Source: JAITWN01 sp964581365
Lineage (GTDB): Bacteria; Pseudomonadota; Gammaproteobacteria; SZUA-140
Assembly: GCA_964581365.1 (NCBI GenBank)
Contig: CAZOOF010000013.1
Coordinates: 1 to 45,650 of the forward strand
Reading direction: 5' to 3'
DNA: 45,650 nucleotides
Positions within the stretch are counted from its first letter, which is position 1, and each line of letters opens with the position of its first letter. The notes under the pieces are model-generated. The model was not told the DNA's origin. It worked only from the letters and a program-made list of their open reading frames with translations, and searched no databases. Of the stretch, positions 26,414-34,595 are shown in pieces. The position numbers were made by a program, and so were the translations under genes.

Positions 26414-26797
26414 TTGATCGCCGGTGCTCTGCGCGGACGGGGCGGCAAGCGGCGCCGGCGTGCGGGGCAGTCGGTGCGCGCGTCGCGCTTTGCGCGCTGG
26501 ACGGCCAGTCTCGATGGTCTAGGGCGGCGCGGCAGCATCGCGCTGCTGTCGCTGCTTCTGATCCTGCTGCAGATCCGCCTCTGGGCCGGCGATGGTGGCG
26601 TGCGGGAGCTGTGGCGGCTCGGCCATCAGATCGATGCTCAGCGCATAGAGAACGGGGCTCTGCGCGAACGCAACGAAGCCCTGAACGCCGAGGTCCTCGA
26701 TCTTAAGGAAGGCGCGGCCGCAATCGAAGAGCGGGCGCGCCGTGAGTTGAGCATGATCCGCCGCGACGAAACCTTTTTCCAGTCCGTAGAACGCTGA
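26414..26797 (+). CDS. ftsB: Cell division protein FtsB, with a long basic N-terminal extension
   Basis: FtsB is a bitopic inner-membrane protein that joins FtsL and FtsQ in the divisome. The core here is normal: one membrane helix (L-L-S-L-L-L-I-L-L-Q), then L-W-A-G-D-G-G and a periplasmic coiled coil with N-G-A-L-R-E-R-N-E-A-L. It ends R-R-E-L-S-M-I-R-R-D-E-T-F-F-Q. With the TTG at 26414 (GAGG seven bases upstream) the protein has 127 residues, including about 40 residues of Arg-rich cytoplasmic tail. An in-frame GTG at 26474 would remove 20 of these. It follows eno by 9 bp and precedes ispD. Confidence 0.88.
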   Translation: MIAGALRGRGGKRRRRAGQSVRASRFARWTASLDGLGRRGSIALLSLLLILLQIRLWAGDGGVRELWRLGHQIDAQRIENGALRERNEALNAEVLDLKEGAAAIEERARRELSMIRRDETFFQSVER

Positions 26798-26813
26798 TCC
26801 ACTTCCTAGACAG

Positions 26814-27557
26814 ATGACAGAACGCACGCGCAGCCAGCACGCGCCGAAGGATGCGTGCTGGGCGGTCATTCCAGCGGCGGGCGGCGGCACACGCATGGCT
26901 GCCGACCGGCCGAAGCAGTACCTCCCACTCGCTGGCAAGACCGTCATTCGCCATGTGCTCGAGCGTTTCGGGCGCCACCCGCTGATCAGCGGCATCGTGG
27001 TCGCGCTCGCCGAGCAGGATGAGTACTGGACGGAGCAGTCCGCGCCGCGCGGCAAGCCGCTGCTCACGGTCACCGGCGGCGCCGAGCGCTGCCACTCGGT
27101 GCTCAACGCGCTGCACCTGCTTGCCGCCGAAGCTGCCGGACCCGAGGACTGGGTGCTGGTGCACGATGCCGCGCGTCCCTGTCTGCGAGTCCGCGATCTC
27201 GATCGCCTCATCGAGGGCGTGCAGGACCATCCGGCGGGCGGACTGCTCGGGGTGCCGGTCGCCGATACGCTCAAGCGGGTCGATGACGACGGGGTGGTGC
27301 GTGATACGCTGGAGCGGCGCGGGGTATGGCGCGCGCTCACGCCACAGATGTTCCGGCTCGGCATGCTGACCGAGGCGCTCGAATCCGCGATCGCCGACGG
27401 CGTCGTGGTCACCGACGAGGCGGCGGCCATGGAGCGCGCAGGACATCGCCCGCGCATGGTCGCCGGCTCGGCCGACAATCTGAAGATCACCTTGCCCGGC
27501 GATCTGGCTTTTGCGGAAATGCTGCTCGCCAGCCGCAACGATCACGGAGACTTCTGA
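26814..27557 (+). CDS. ispD: 2-C-methyl-D-erythritol 4-phosphate cytidylyltransferase
   Basis: Third step of the non-mevalonate isoprenoid pathway: CTP plus MEP gives CDP-ME. The 247-residue protein has the nucleotide-binding P-A-A-G-G-G-T-R-M and P-K-Q-Y motifs, V-H-D-A-A-R-P near the middle and T-D-E-A-A-A-M-E towards the end. ispF starts one base after its stop codon. The product feeds undecaprenyl carriers, quinones and the squalene made by the HpnCDE genes at the other end of the window. Confidence 0.96.
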   Translation: MTERTRSQHAPKDACWAVIPAAGGGTRMAADRPKQYLPLAGKTVIRHVLERFGRHPLISGIVVALAEQDEYWTEQSAPRGKPLLTVTGGAERCHSVLNALHLLAAEAAGPEDWVLVHDAARPCLRVRDLDRLIEGVQDHPAGGLLGVPVADTLKRVDDDGVVRDTLERRGVWRALTPQMFRLGMLTEALESAIADGVVVTDEAAAMERAGHRPRMVAGSADNLKITLPGDLAFAEMLLASRNDHGDF

Positions 27558-27558
27558 T

Positions 27559-28035
27559 ATGCGAATCGGATGCGGTTTCGACGCCCATCGCTTCGGCGCG
27601 GAACGTCCGCTGGTGCTCGGTGGCGTGACCATTCCGGATGCTCCCGGCATGATCGCGCATTCCGACGGCGATGTGCTCATTCACGCGCTGTGCGATGCAC
27701 TGCTCGGTGCGCTCGGGCTGGGAGACATCGGCAGGCTGTTTCCCGACAGCGACCAGGCCTATGCCGGCATCGACAGCAGGATCCTGTTGCGCCGGGTGAT
27801 GGAGCGTGTGCATGAACACGGCTACGGGATCGGCAACCTGGATGCCACCATCATCGCCCAGCGTCCGCGTCTCGCCGCGCACATCCCCGCCATGGTCGAC
27901 TGCCTGGCGCAGGACATGGACACCGATGCGAGCCGCATCAATATCAAGGCGACGACCACCGAAGGCATGGGCTTCACTGGGCGGGGCGAGGGCATTGCGG
28001 TGAATGCGGTGGTCTCGCTGACCAGGCAGGCCTAG
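27559..28035 (+). CDS. ispF: 2-C-methyl-D-erythritol 2,4-cyclodiphosphate synthase
   Basis: Cyclises CDP-ME 2-phosphate in the non-mevalonate pathway. The 158-residue protein has the zinc ligands Asp8 and His10 in G-F-D-A-H-R-F, H-S-D-G-D-V with the third ligand His, and the C-terminal K-A-T-T-T-E-G-M-G-F-T-G-R-G-E-G. The ATG at 27559 follows GGAG by about nine bases; a longer in-frame start at 27511 would overlap ispD. truD, which often follows in related bacteria, is absent, and the operon appears to end here. Confidence 0.96.
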   Translation: MRIGCGFDAHRFGAERPLVLGGVTIPDAPGMIAHSDGDVLIHALCDALLGALGLGDIGRLFPDSDQAYAGIDSRILLRRVMERVHEHGYGIGNLDATIIAQRPRLAAHIPAMVDCLAQDMDTDASRINIKATTTEGMGFTGRGEGIAVNAVVSLTRQA

Positions 28036-28185
28036 CCGCGCGGCAAGCGGCGAGTCAGGCCGTTCTTTCTTCACTCATCCCGGACAAGCCTCTTCCCGGC
28101 TCCTGTCTCGGCAGTATCTGGACGTTTACTCCGTACCCGGTATAGTGGATCGCATGGATATGTGATCGGACCGGACCCGGAGGAC

Positions 28186-29895
28186 ATGCGGTATCTCGCG
28201 CTGGTAACGGATTACGACGGCACGCTGGCTGCAGACGATCGCGTGTCTCCCGAGGCGATGGACGCGCTGCGGCGGGTCAGGTCTTCGGGCAGGCGCAGCA
28301 TCCTGATTACCGGGCGGCGTCTCGATGATCTGTTCACGGTCTGCGACTGCGCCTCTCTGTTCGATCTCATCGTGGCCGAGAACGGCGCCATCCTCTTCGA
28401 GCCGGCCAGCCGCGAGGAAATCCGGATCGCGAACCCTCCGCCCAAGCTGCTGCTCCGCGGTCTGCGTGCGCGCGGCATCGAACCGCTCGAAGTAGGGCAG
28501 GTAGTCATCGCCATGCATGCGCCGCATCGCCAGGCGGCGCAGGACGTGGTCTGGGAGCTCGGGCTCGAGGTGCAGGCCATCGGCAATCGCGGCATGGTGA
28601 TGCTGCTGCCGCCGGGCGTGAACAAGGCAACCGGTCTCGAGCACGCCCTGAGACGGCTGGGGCTTTCGCGTCACGAAGTGGTCGGCGTGGGCGACGCGGA
28701 GAACGATCACTCTTTCCTGCAATTGTGCGAGGCGCCGGTTGCGGTGGCCAATGCGCTGGATTCGGTGAAGGAAGAGGCGGTGCTGGTAACGGCCGCCGCC
28801 AATGGCAGGGGAGTCGTCGAGCTGATCGATGAACTCATCGCCAACGATCTGAAAGCGCTCAGAGGCAGGGTCGAGCGTCACCTGATCACCATTGGCACGC
28901 GACCCGATGGATCATCCGTGCAGCTGGCGCCTCACGGTCACAACGTCCTGGTGGCAGGTCCTTCGGGCAGCGGAAAATCCACACTGACCGCCGCCATCCT
29001 CGAACGGCTCATCGATAAGGACTATCAGGTCTGCATCGTCGATCCGGAAGGGGACTACGGAACGCTGCCGGGAACCGTGGCTCTCGGCAACCAGTGGCGC
29101 GCCCCGAGCGTGACGGAAATCCTGTCGATACTCGAAGACCCCCAGGTCAACATCAGCATCAATCTCCTTGGGCTCGCCCTGGAGGATCGGCCGGAATTCT
29201 TCAGTCAGCTCATCCCCAATCTGCAGGCGCTGCGGGCGCGCACCGGCAGACCGCACTGGATCGTGCTCGACGAGGCGCATCACATGCTTCCGGATAACTG
29301 GGGGCACGCCTCATCGACAGTGCCACGTCAGCTCGGCGAAACCCTGCTGGTCACGGTTCACCCCGACCATGTCGCACCCGCGATTCTCGCCGTGATCGAC
29401 CTGGTGATCGCCGTCGGTCACTCGCCGCAGAAGACACTGGAGAAGTTCGCCCGGGTGACCGCGCGCGTGCTCCCTTGGCCGGAGGACCTGGTCTGCGAGC
29501 CTGGCAGGACGGTGGCCTGGTACGTCGATGGGGCGGAGCCGCCTTTTGTCATGCGCCCGGTGCCGGCGCGCGCCGAAAGGATCAGACACCAGCGAAAGTA
29601 TGCGGAAGGCGATCTGCGTTCAGGCAGTTTCTATTTTCGCGGTCCCGGATGCCGCCACAATCTGAAGGCGCAGAACCTCGCGGTCTTCTGCCAGATGGCG
29701 GGAGGAATCGACGAGGAAACCTGGATGTATCATCTGCGCCGCGGCGACTATTCCCGCTGGCTGCGGTATTCGGTGCGCGACGATTTTCTCGCCGACGAAG
29801 TGGAACGGATCGAGCGGCGTCCGGACATCGATCCGTCTCAGTCGCGCCGCATGATCACCGAACTGACCCGCAGCCGTTACACCCTGCCGGAATGA
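28186..29895 (+). CDS. HAD phosphatase fused to a HerA/VirB4-like P-loop ATPase
   Basis: A 569-residue two-enzyme fusion. Residues 1-225 form a Cof/sucrose-phosphatase-type (HAD-IIB) domain: D9-Y-D11-G-T, T42 in I-T-G-R, K147 in N-K-A-T-G, and G-D-A-E-N-D with D170/D174, all catalytic residues intact. Residues about 235-460 hold a P-loop ATPase with Walker A G-P-S-G-S-G-K-S-T (258-266), V-D-P-E-G-D-Y and Walker B V-L-D-E-A-H (360-365). A C-terminal region (about 480-545) has F-Y-F-R-G-P and R-G-D-Y-S-R-W. The GTG at 28162 is a longer start; the ATG at 28186 has GGAGG close upstream and gives the usual M-R-Y-L-A-L start. The function is unknown. Confidence 0.85.
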   Translation: MRYLALVTDYDGTLAADDRVSPEAMDALRRVRSSGRRSILITGRRLDDLFTVCDCASLFDLIVAENGAILFEPASREEIRIANPPPKLLLRGLRARGIEPLEVGQVVIAMHAPHRQAAQDVVWELGLEVQAIGNRGMVMLLPPGVNKATGLEHALRRLGLSRHEVVGVGDAENDHSFLQLCEAPVAVANALDSVKEEAVLVTAAANGRGVVELIDELIANDLKALRGRVERHLITIGTRPDGSSVQLAPHGHNVLVAGPSGSGKSTLTAAILERLIDKDYQVCIVDPEGDYGTLPGTVALGNQWRAPSVTEILSILEDPQVNISINLLGLALEDRPEFFSQLIPNLQALRARTGRPHWIVLDEAHHMLPDNWGHASSTVPRQLGETLLVTVHPDHVAPAILAVIDLVIAVGHSPQKTLEKFARVTARVLPWPEDLVCEPGRTVAWYVDGAEPPFVMRPVPARAERIRHQRKYAEGDLRSGSFYFRGPGCRHNLKAQNLAVFCQMAGGIDEETWMYHLRRGDYSRWLRYSVRDDFLADEVERIERRPDIDPSQSRRMITELTRSRYTLPE

Positions 29896-29932
29896 ACCGG
29901 GGCGGCTGTTGCCAGCCCCGGAGCCTGTGCGC

Positions 29933-31057
29933 TCAGGCCGCGGGGATGCCGCCGGACTCTGCCAGCCTGGAGCGCTGCAGATAGGCTTCGCGCGCGATCC
30001 GCACGTCTTCCAGAAAACCCGGAAGTTCCTCGCAGAGCAGGGCCTGCGGACCGTCGACTAATGCCTTGGCTGGCGCCGGGTGGAAATCGACCAGGATCAT
30101 GTTGGCGCCGGCGATGATGCCCTGCGCCGTGACGTGCATGATGTCGAGGAGACCGTCGGGCGCGACCGAACGGGAGCCGACGGAATGCGACGGATCGATG
30201 CACACCGGCATGCGTGTCAGGCGCTTGATGACCGGAACGTGCGAGAAATCGACGAAGTTGCGGTGCGGATCGCCCATGTTGGTCTTCATTCCGCGTAGTC
30301 CGAAGACCACCTTGCGGTTGCCTTCGCTCGCCAAGTATTCGGCGGCGTTCAGCGATTCCTCCAGCGTGATGCCAAAGCCCCGCTTGAGCAGTACCGGGAA
30401 CTCATGCTGGCGGCCAGCGCTCTTCAGCAGTTCGAAATTCTGCGTGTTGCGCGTGCCGATCTGCAGCATGATGCCGGTGGGATTGCCGGTCAGTTCCAGC
30501 GCCTCACGGATCTCGTCGATGTGATCCTCATGGGTGATTTCCATGGCGATGCACTTGATCCCGTACTTGCCCGCCAGCTCGAAGACGTAGGGCAGGCAGC
30601 TCTTGCCGTGTCCCTGGAAAGAGTAGGGGTTGGTGCGCGGCTTGTAGGCGCCCATGCGGGTGCAGACCTGGCCGTTGTCCCGCAGCGCCTTCATCATCAT
30701 CTCGACGTGCTCCGGGGTGTCGACCGCGCACAGACCGGCAAAGACATGCAGCGTGTCCTGACCGAAAGTCAGGCCGTTGTACTCGAACGAGGTCGGGCGG
30801 TTGTCATTCTTGTGCCGGCCGAGCACCCGGTATTCTTCCGACACGCGGACCACCTGCTCCACGCAGGGCAGGGTCGCCATGTCGGCCTCTTCCAGCGCCA
30901 GGGTGTCGCCGACCAGATAGACCTCGGTGAGCGTCTGCTGGGCTCCTGCCTCCTGGTGCACCCGCACCTGAACATTGGGCAGATTGGAGAGGAAATTCAT
31001 CAACTGACGGAACTCGACGTTGTCCCGGTCGGTGTTGGGGGCGAGTATCAGTATCAT
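29933..31057 (-). CDS. DAHP-synthase-like (type I-beta) aldolase, atypical motifs
   Basis: A 374-residue protein with an N-terminal ferredoxin-like part (about 1-75) and a DAHP/KDO-8-P-synthase barrel. Family marks are G-A-Y-K-P-R-T-N-P-Y-S-F-Q-G (136-149), Q-I-G-T-R-N-x-Q-N (199-207), L-L-K-R-G with Lys225, and D-P-S-H with metal-ligand His291. Deviations are A-G-L-C-A-V-D for A-G-P-C-S-V-E (Cys110 kept), F-G-L-R-G-M for C-E-R-G-I, and V-D-F-H-P with Asp324 where a Glu ligand is usual. It may make DAHP for aromatic amino acids or catalyse a related PEP condensation. It lies 29 bp downstream of aguB on the same strand. Confidence 0.75.
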   Translation of the reverse strand: MILILAPNTDRDNVEFRQLMNFLSNLPNVQVRVHQEAGAQQTLTEVYLVGDTLALEEADMATLPCVEQVVRVSEEYRVLGRHKNDNRPTSFEYNGLTFGQDTLHVFAGLCAVDTPEHVEMMMKALRDNGQVCTRMGAYKPRTNPYSFQGHGKSCLPYVFELAGKYGIKCIAMEITHEDHIDEIREALELTGNPTGIMLQIGTRNTQNFELLKSAGRQHEFPVLLKRGFGITLEESLNAAEYLASEGNRKVVFGLRGMKTNMGDPHRNFVDFSHVPVIKRLTRMPVCIDPSHSVGSRSVAPDGLLDIMHVTAQGIIAGANMILVDFHPAPAKALVDGPQALLCEELPGFLEDVRIAREAYLQRSRLAESGGIPAA

Positions 31058-31086
31058 CGTTGTTCTTCCATTGGCAGTACGGGTCG

Positions 31087-31977
31087 TCAGTCGCGGTAGC
31101 GCCGCAACAGATCGCTGTAATTGTCGATACGGCGGTCGCGCAGGAAGGGCCAGATGCGGCGCACGGTTTCGCTGCGGGCCAGGTCGATGTCGGTGACCAG
31201 TACCCCGGGCTTTTCGGTGCCGGTCTGCGCCAGGATCTCGCCCTGCGGGCCGGCGACGAAGCTGGTGCCCCAGAACCGAATGCCGGGGCTGCGGCCTTCC
31301 GGGTCCGGCTCATCACCGACGCGGTTGCAGACCAGGACGGGCAGCCCGTTCGCCACCGCGTGGCCACGCTGAACCGTGATCCATGCATCACGCTGCCGCG
31401 CGCGCTCGTCTTCCTCATCACGCATGTCCCAGCCGATGGCAGTGGGATAGAGCAGGAGTTCGGCGCCGGCAAGGGCCATGAGGCGAGCGGCTTCGGGATA
31501 CCACTGGTCCCAGCAGACGAGCACGCCGAGGCGGCCGACGGAGGTCTCGATCGGCTCGAAGCCCAGGTCACCCGGGGTGAAGTAGAACTTCTCGTAGTAG
31601 CCGGGATCATCGGGGATGTGCATCTTGCGGTAGACCCCGGCAAGCGAGCCATCCTTCTCCAGCACGACGGCGGTGTTGTGATAGAGGCCGGGCGCGCGCC
31701 GTTCGAACAGCGAGCCGACGATGACGGTGCCGGTCTCGGCGGCAAGCCGGCCCAGGTACTCGGTGCTGGGGCCGGGAATGGATTCGGCCAGATTGAACAC
31801 GGCCGGGTCTTCGGTCTGACAGAAGTAGGGACCCGTGTGCAGTTCCTGCAGCATCACCAGCTTCGCGCCCCGGGCTGCCGCTTCGCGAATGCCCGCAGCG
31901 CTGATTTCGAGATTGTGTTCACGGTCCGTGGTGCATGACTGTTGCACCAGGCCGATCCTGACAATGCGTTCTTTCAT
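31087..31977 (-). CDS. aguB: N-carbamoylputrescine amidohydrolase
   Basis: A nitrilase-superfamily enzyme converting N-carbamoylputrescine to putrescine, CO2 and ammonia. The 296-residue protein has the Glu-Lys-Cys triad: Glu45 in L-Q-E-L-H, Lys118 in R-K-M-H-I-P-D-D-P and Cys155 in V-C-W-D-Q-W-Y-P-E. The P-D-D-P-G-Y-Y-E-K-F-Y-F segment is characteristic of AguB. aguA lies 36 bp upstream on the same strand and makes its substrate, so the two form a putrescine-synthesis operon starting from agmatine. Confidence 0.94.
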   Translation of the reverse strand: MKERIVRIGLVQQSCTTDREHNLEISAAGIREAAARGAKLVMLQELHTGPYFCQTEDPAVFNLAESIPGPSTEYLGRLAAETGTVIVGSLFERRAPGLYHNTAVVLEKDGSLAGVYRKMHIPDDPGYYEKFYFTPGDLGFEPIETSVGRLGVLVCWDQWYPEAARLMALAGAELLLYPTAIGWDMRDEEDERARQRDAWITVQRGHAVANGLPVLVCNRVGDEPDPEGRSPGIRFWGTSFVAGPQGEILAQTGTEKPGVLVTDIDLARSETVRRIWPFLRDRRIDNYSDLLRRYRD

Positions 31978-32013
31978 CGGGGACGTCCGTTCGTCGGCCA
32001 GGCGGCGCTGCCT

Positions 32014-33090
32014 TCAGGCCAGCGCGCCGAGGGGTAGCTGCATGGTAGCACAATGCAGGCTGCCGTATTGATGGATCAGGGGGAGGGCGGCAACGGCCTC
32101 GATGGCGTGGTCCGGGAACGCCGCGCGCAGCGTTTCCAGCGCCGCCGCATCGGCCGCCGGATCATCGTAGACCGGAACCAGCACCGCTCCGTTGATGATC
32201 AGGAAATTGGCATAGCTCGCCGGCAGTCGCGCGCCATGCTCGTCGTAGCGCGCGGCCGGGATCGGCAGGGGCAGCAGACGATACGGCTGGCCGTTACGAT
32301 CACGCAGTGCCGCCAGTTCCGCCGCCATCGCGGCGAGTTCCTCGTAGTGTTCGTCCGCGGGGTCCTTGCAGGCGGTATAGGCGATGGTGTCCGGCGAGCA
32401 GAAGCGGGCGAGCATGTCGATGTGCCCATCGGTGTCATCGCCCGCCAGCCAGCCGTGCTCCAGCCACAGGACGCGATCGACGCCGAGCGTTGCGCGCAGC
32501 CGCTCTTCGAGTTGCTCGCGCGAAAGCCCTGGATTGCGGCCGGGATGGAGGAGACAGCTGGTGGTGGTGAGCAGCGTGCCTTCGCCGTCGCTCTCGATGC
32601 TGCCGCCTTCCATCACCAGATCGATGCTTTCCAGCGGTGTCTGGCCGAAGGTGGCGGCGGTATGCAGCGCGCGGGTCAGCCGATTATCGAGTTCCGCGGG
32701 ATACTTCCCGCCCCAGCCGTTGAAGACGAAATCGAGCAACAGCGGCGCGTCATTCTCGAACACAGTGATCGGGCCGTGGTCGCGGACCCAGACGTCGTTG
32801 GAAGGAACGGCGCGGCAACGAATGCGCTCGGGCTGACCGTCGGCGGCTTCGATCAGCGTACGGACATGAGCGCAGTGCGCTTCATCCTCGCAGCAGATCA
32901 GTACCAGCTGGCGGCGACTGATCGCCGCCGCTGCGGTGGCCAGCGTACGCTCTACCGCTGCGAGCTGGTGCGGGCCCCAGGCGCAGTCGGACCGGGGCCA
33001 GGTGAACATTACGCCGCTTTGCGGCGCCCATTCAGCGGGCAGGCTGCGATGGGCCTCCCGCGACTTCGTGGCTGACTGAGTGTATGACAT
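32014..33090 (-). CDS. aguA: Agmatine deiminase
   Basis: Hydrolyses agmatine to N-carbamoylputrescine and ammonia. The 358-residue protein has the guanidine-modifying-enzyme motifs N-D-V-W-V-R-D-H-G-P, M-E-G-G-S-I-E, D-D-T-D-G-H-I-D, and the catalytic Cys347 in L-H-C-A-T-M-Q-L-P. The frame is open upstream to 33261, but the ATG at 33090 gives the normal length and start. Its first 59 bases overlap, in another frame, the 3' end of the small exported-protein gene upstream. Confidence 0.94.
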   Translation of the reverse strand: MSYTQSATKSREAHRSLPAEWAPQSGVMFTWPRSDCAWGPHQLAAVERTLATAAAAISRRQLVLICCEDEAHCAHVRTLIEAADGQPERIRCRAVPSNDVWVRDHGPITVFENDAPLLLDFVFNGWGGKYPAELDNRLTRALHTAATFGQTPLESIDLVMEGGSIESDGEGTLLTTTSCLLHPGRNPGLSREQLEERLRATLGVDRVLWLEHGWLAGDDTDGHIDMLARFCSPDTIAYTACKDPADEHYEELAAMAAELAALRDRNGQPYRLLPLPIPAARYDEHGARLPASYANFLIINGAVLVPVYDDPAADAAALETLRAAFPDHAIEAVAALPLIHQYGSLHCATMQLPLGALA

Positions 33091-33331
33091 GGCTCTGGTC
33101 GAAATAGACCGTGAATCCTTCGTATATCCAGCGGGTGATCGGCGGCGCTCCGACCGGGCCACGGACCGCGTCCGGCTGGCCGAAGCCGCGCTCCACTTCA
33201 GCCATGGACATGCCGCGCCCGGGTACAGTGGCGCCTTTCGCAGGATCCGCGGGGGTGGCAAGGGCAGAATGGCTGAAGAGGGCTATTATCAGGCATGCCA
33301 TGGTGGCGGGCAAATGACGGTGAGCGGCCAT
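33032..33331 (-). CDS. Small exported protein (SmpA/OmlA-like fold suspected)
   Basis: A 99-residue protein with a hydrophobic signal-like segment (A-C-L-I-I-A-L-F-S-H-S-A-L-A, probable cleavage after A-L-A). A short mature part contains G-M-S-M-A-E-V-E-R-x-F-G-x-P, then P-P-I-T-R-W-I-Y and a beta-rich V-Y-F-D-x-x-x-V-I-H-S-V. The G-M-S-x-x-x-V-x-x-x-x-G-x-P pattern recalls SmpA/OmlA/BLIP-like envelope domains; the family is not otherwise known to me. GGAG lies about nine bases before the ATG at 33331. It overlaps aguA by 59 bp and probably leads its transcript. Confidence 0.65.
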   Translation of the reverse strand: MAAHRHLPATMACLIIALFSHSALATPADPAKGATVPGRGMSMAEVERGFGQPDAVRGPVGAPPITRWIYEGFTVYFDQSHVIHSVSHEVAGGPSQPAR

Positions 33332-33406
33332 ACGAAGGATCTCCGGCTAAGGGATGTGACCCCGATATCGGCTGTCCGCCGCCAGGTTTCAGTCACGCCG
33401 CCGGTT

Positions 33407-34336
33407 TCAGTCCTGAACCTTGACGCAGTTCCGCCCCGCCGCCTTGGCGGCGTACAGCGCCGTGTCGGCCTTTTCAAACAGGGTTTCACTGTTGTCGCCG
33501 GGGCGATAACAGGCGATTCCCAGGCTGATGGCGACCGGAATGAGTTCCTCGCCGTAATGGCATTCGAGGCTCTCGATGCGGCGCCGGATGCGTTCGGCCA
33601 GCATCATGGCGCCGTCGAGCGCAGTGTTGCTGGCGACGATGAGAAATTCCTCGCCGCCGTAGCGAAAGAACATATCACTGCTGCGCGTGCATTCGCTGAT
33701 GGTTTCGGCGACGCATTTGAGAACGTGGTCTCCCGCGAGATGACCATGCCGGTCGTTGATCGCCTTGAAATGATCCACATCCAGCGCGATCAGGGACAGC
33801 GGGGCGCCATAGCGGCGCGCGAGCTCGGTTTCGCGAATGAGCGCGCTGTTCATGGCGGTGCGGTTGTTGATGCCGGTGAGCGGATCGCGCAGGGCCGCGG
33901 TCACTGCGGTGCGATACATGATGGCGTTGCGCAGCGGGTAGACCAGACAGCAGCTCAGGTGCTCCAGCAGCTGGCTGTCGTCGGCGGTGAAGCGCGTTCG
34001 GCGGGTCACGGTAAGAATGCCGAGTGTCTGCGCCGCAACCACCAGCTGGTAGGCGCGCGAGTGCTTTCCGGGGATGCCATGGGACACCGAGAGCTGCAGC
34101 GCCCGGTTCTCGAAACTCATGCTGGCATGCGGCATCAGATGCTGAATGTGCCGAGAGAAGATTTCGATGAGCCGGTCTACATCGAGGGATGTCTGGAGAA
34201 CACTGGTGAGCTGAAGAGCGGTGGCGGCGCCGCCGGGGAGGGAGCTGCCGGAGTCGATGGTTCGATGCAGCAGGGAGGGATCGCCCGCTTCGGGGGATAT
34301 GGCGCCTGCCTCAGTTGTGTCCTGCCCTCTGGGCAT
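33407..34336 (-). CDS. GGDEF diguanylate cyclase with GAF-like sensor region
   Basis: A 309-residue soluble protein predicted to make c-di-GMP from two GTP. Residues about 38-140 look like a GAF sensor. The GGDEF domain follows (about 150-305), with L-D-V-D-H-F-K-x-I-N-D, an intact active-site G-G-E-E-F at 227-231, and an inhibitory I-site R-S-S-D at 218-221, five residues ahead of it. Both catalysis and product inhibition should therefore work. The next gene on the other strand encodes an ATPase with a c-di-GMP-binding-type motif. No strong ribosome-binding site precedes the ATG at 34336. Confidence 0.92.
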   Translation of the reverse strand: MPRGQDTTEAGAISPEAGDPSLLHRTIDSGSSLPGGAATALQLTSVLQTSLDVDRLIEIFSRHIQHLMPHASMSFENRALQLSVSHGIPGKHSRAYQLVVAAQTLGILTVTRRTRFTADDSQLLEHLSCCLVYPLRNAIMYRTAVTAALRDPLTGINNRTAMNSALIRETELARRYGAPLSLIALDVDHFKAINDRHGHLAGDHVLKCVAETISECTRSSDMFFRYGGEEFLIVASNTALDGAMMLAERIRRRIESLECHYGEELIPVAISLGIACYRPGDNSETLFEKADTALYAAKAAGRNCVKVQD

Positions 34337-34595
34337 CCGTCCGCACTCTGTCCTCTTACCGGGAACTTCGAGCCTGCCGGAGCTGCAGCCGATGACACCC
34401 AGCGGGTGCTACGGCAACCGGATAGCGGGCATTCTGTCACCTGCGGCTTTGCGATGCAATCAGCAGCGGATAGGGAAAAAGATGCCGGAGTACGCCCGCT
34501 CCGGCCTTTCACCGGTTTCCGATGCCCTCATCGGGCTTCACCGTACGCGCCATCGGCAGGATCGCCGATGGTCAGGGAGCACGCCCCGGCGCACG
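34337..34595. other. Divergent control region between the cyclase and the ATPase gene
   Basis: 259 bp with no gene called. It holds two perfect hairpins: GCCGGAG/CTCCGGC (34484-34490 with 34499-34505) and CCATCGGC/GCCGATGG (34550-34557 with 34564-34571, loop AGGATC). The second ends 24 bases before the ATPase ATG, so it would sit in the mRNA leader. I see no convincing promoter boxes. The rightward frame is open through this region but lacks family similarity. Confidence 0.5.

Noticed and set aside
34221..34595. Possible 125-codon N-terminal extension of the GspE-like ATPase
   Set aside because: It overlaps the divergent GGDEF gene, has no family similarity, and ATGs at 34596 or later give a normal start.
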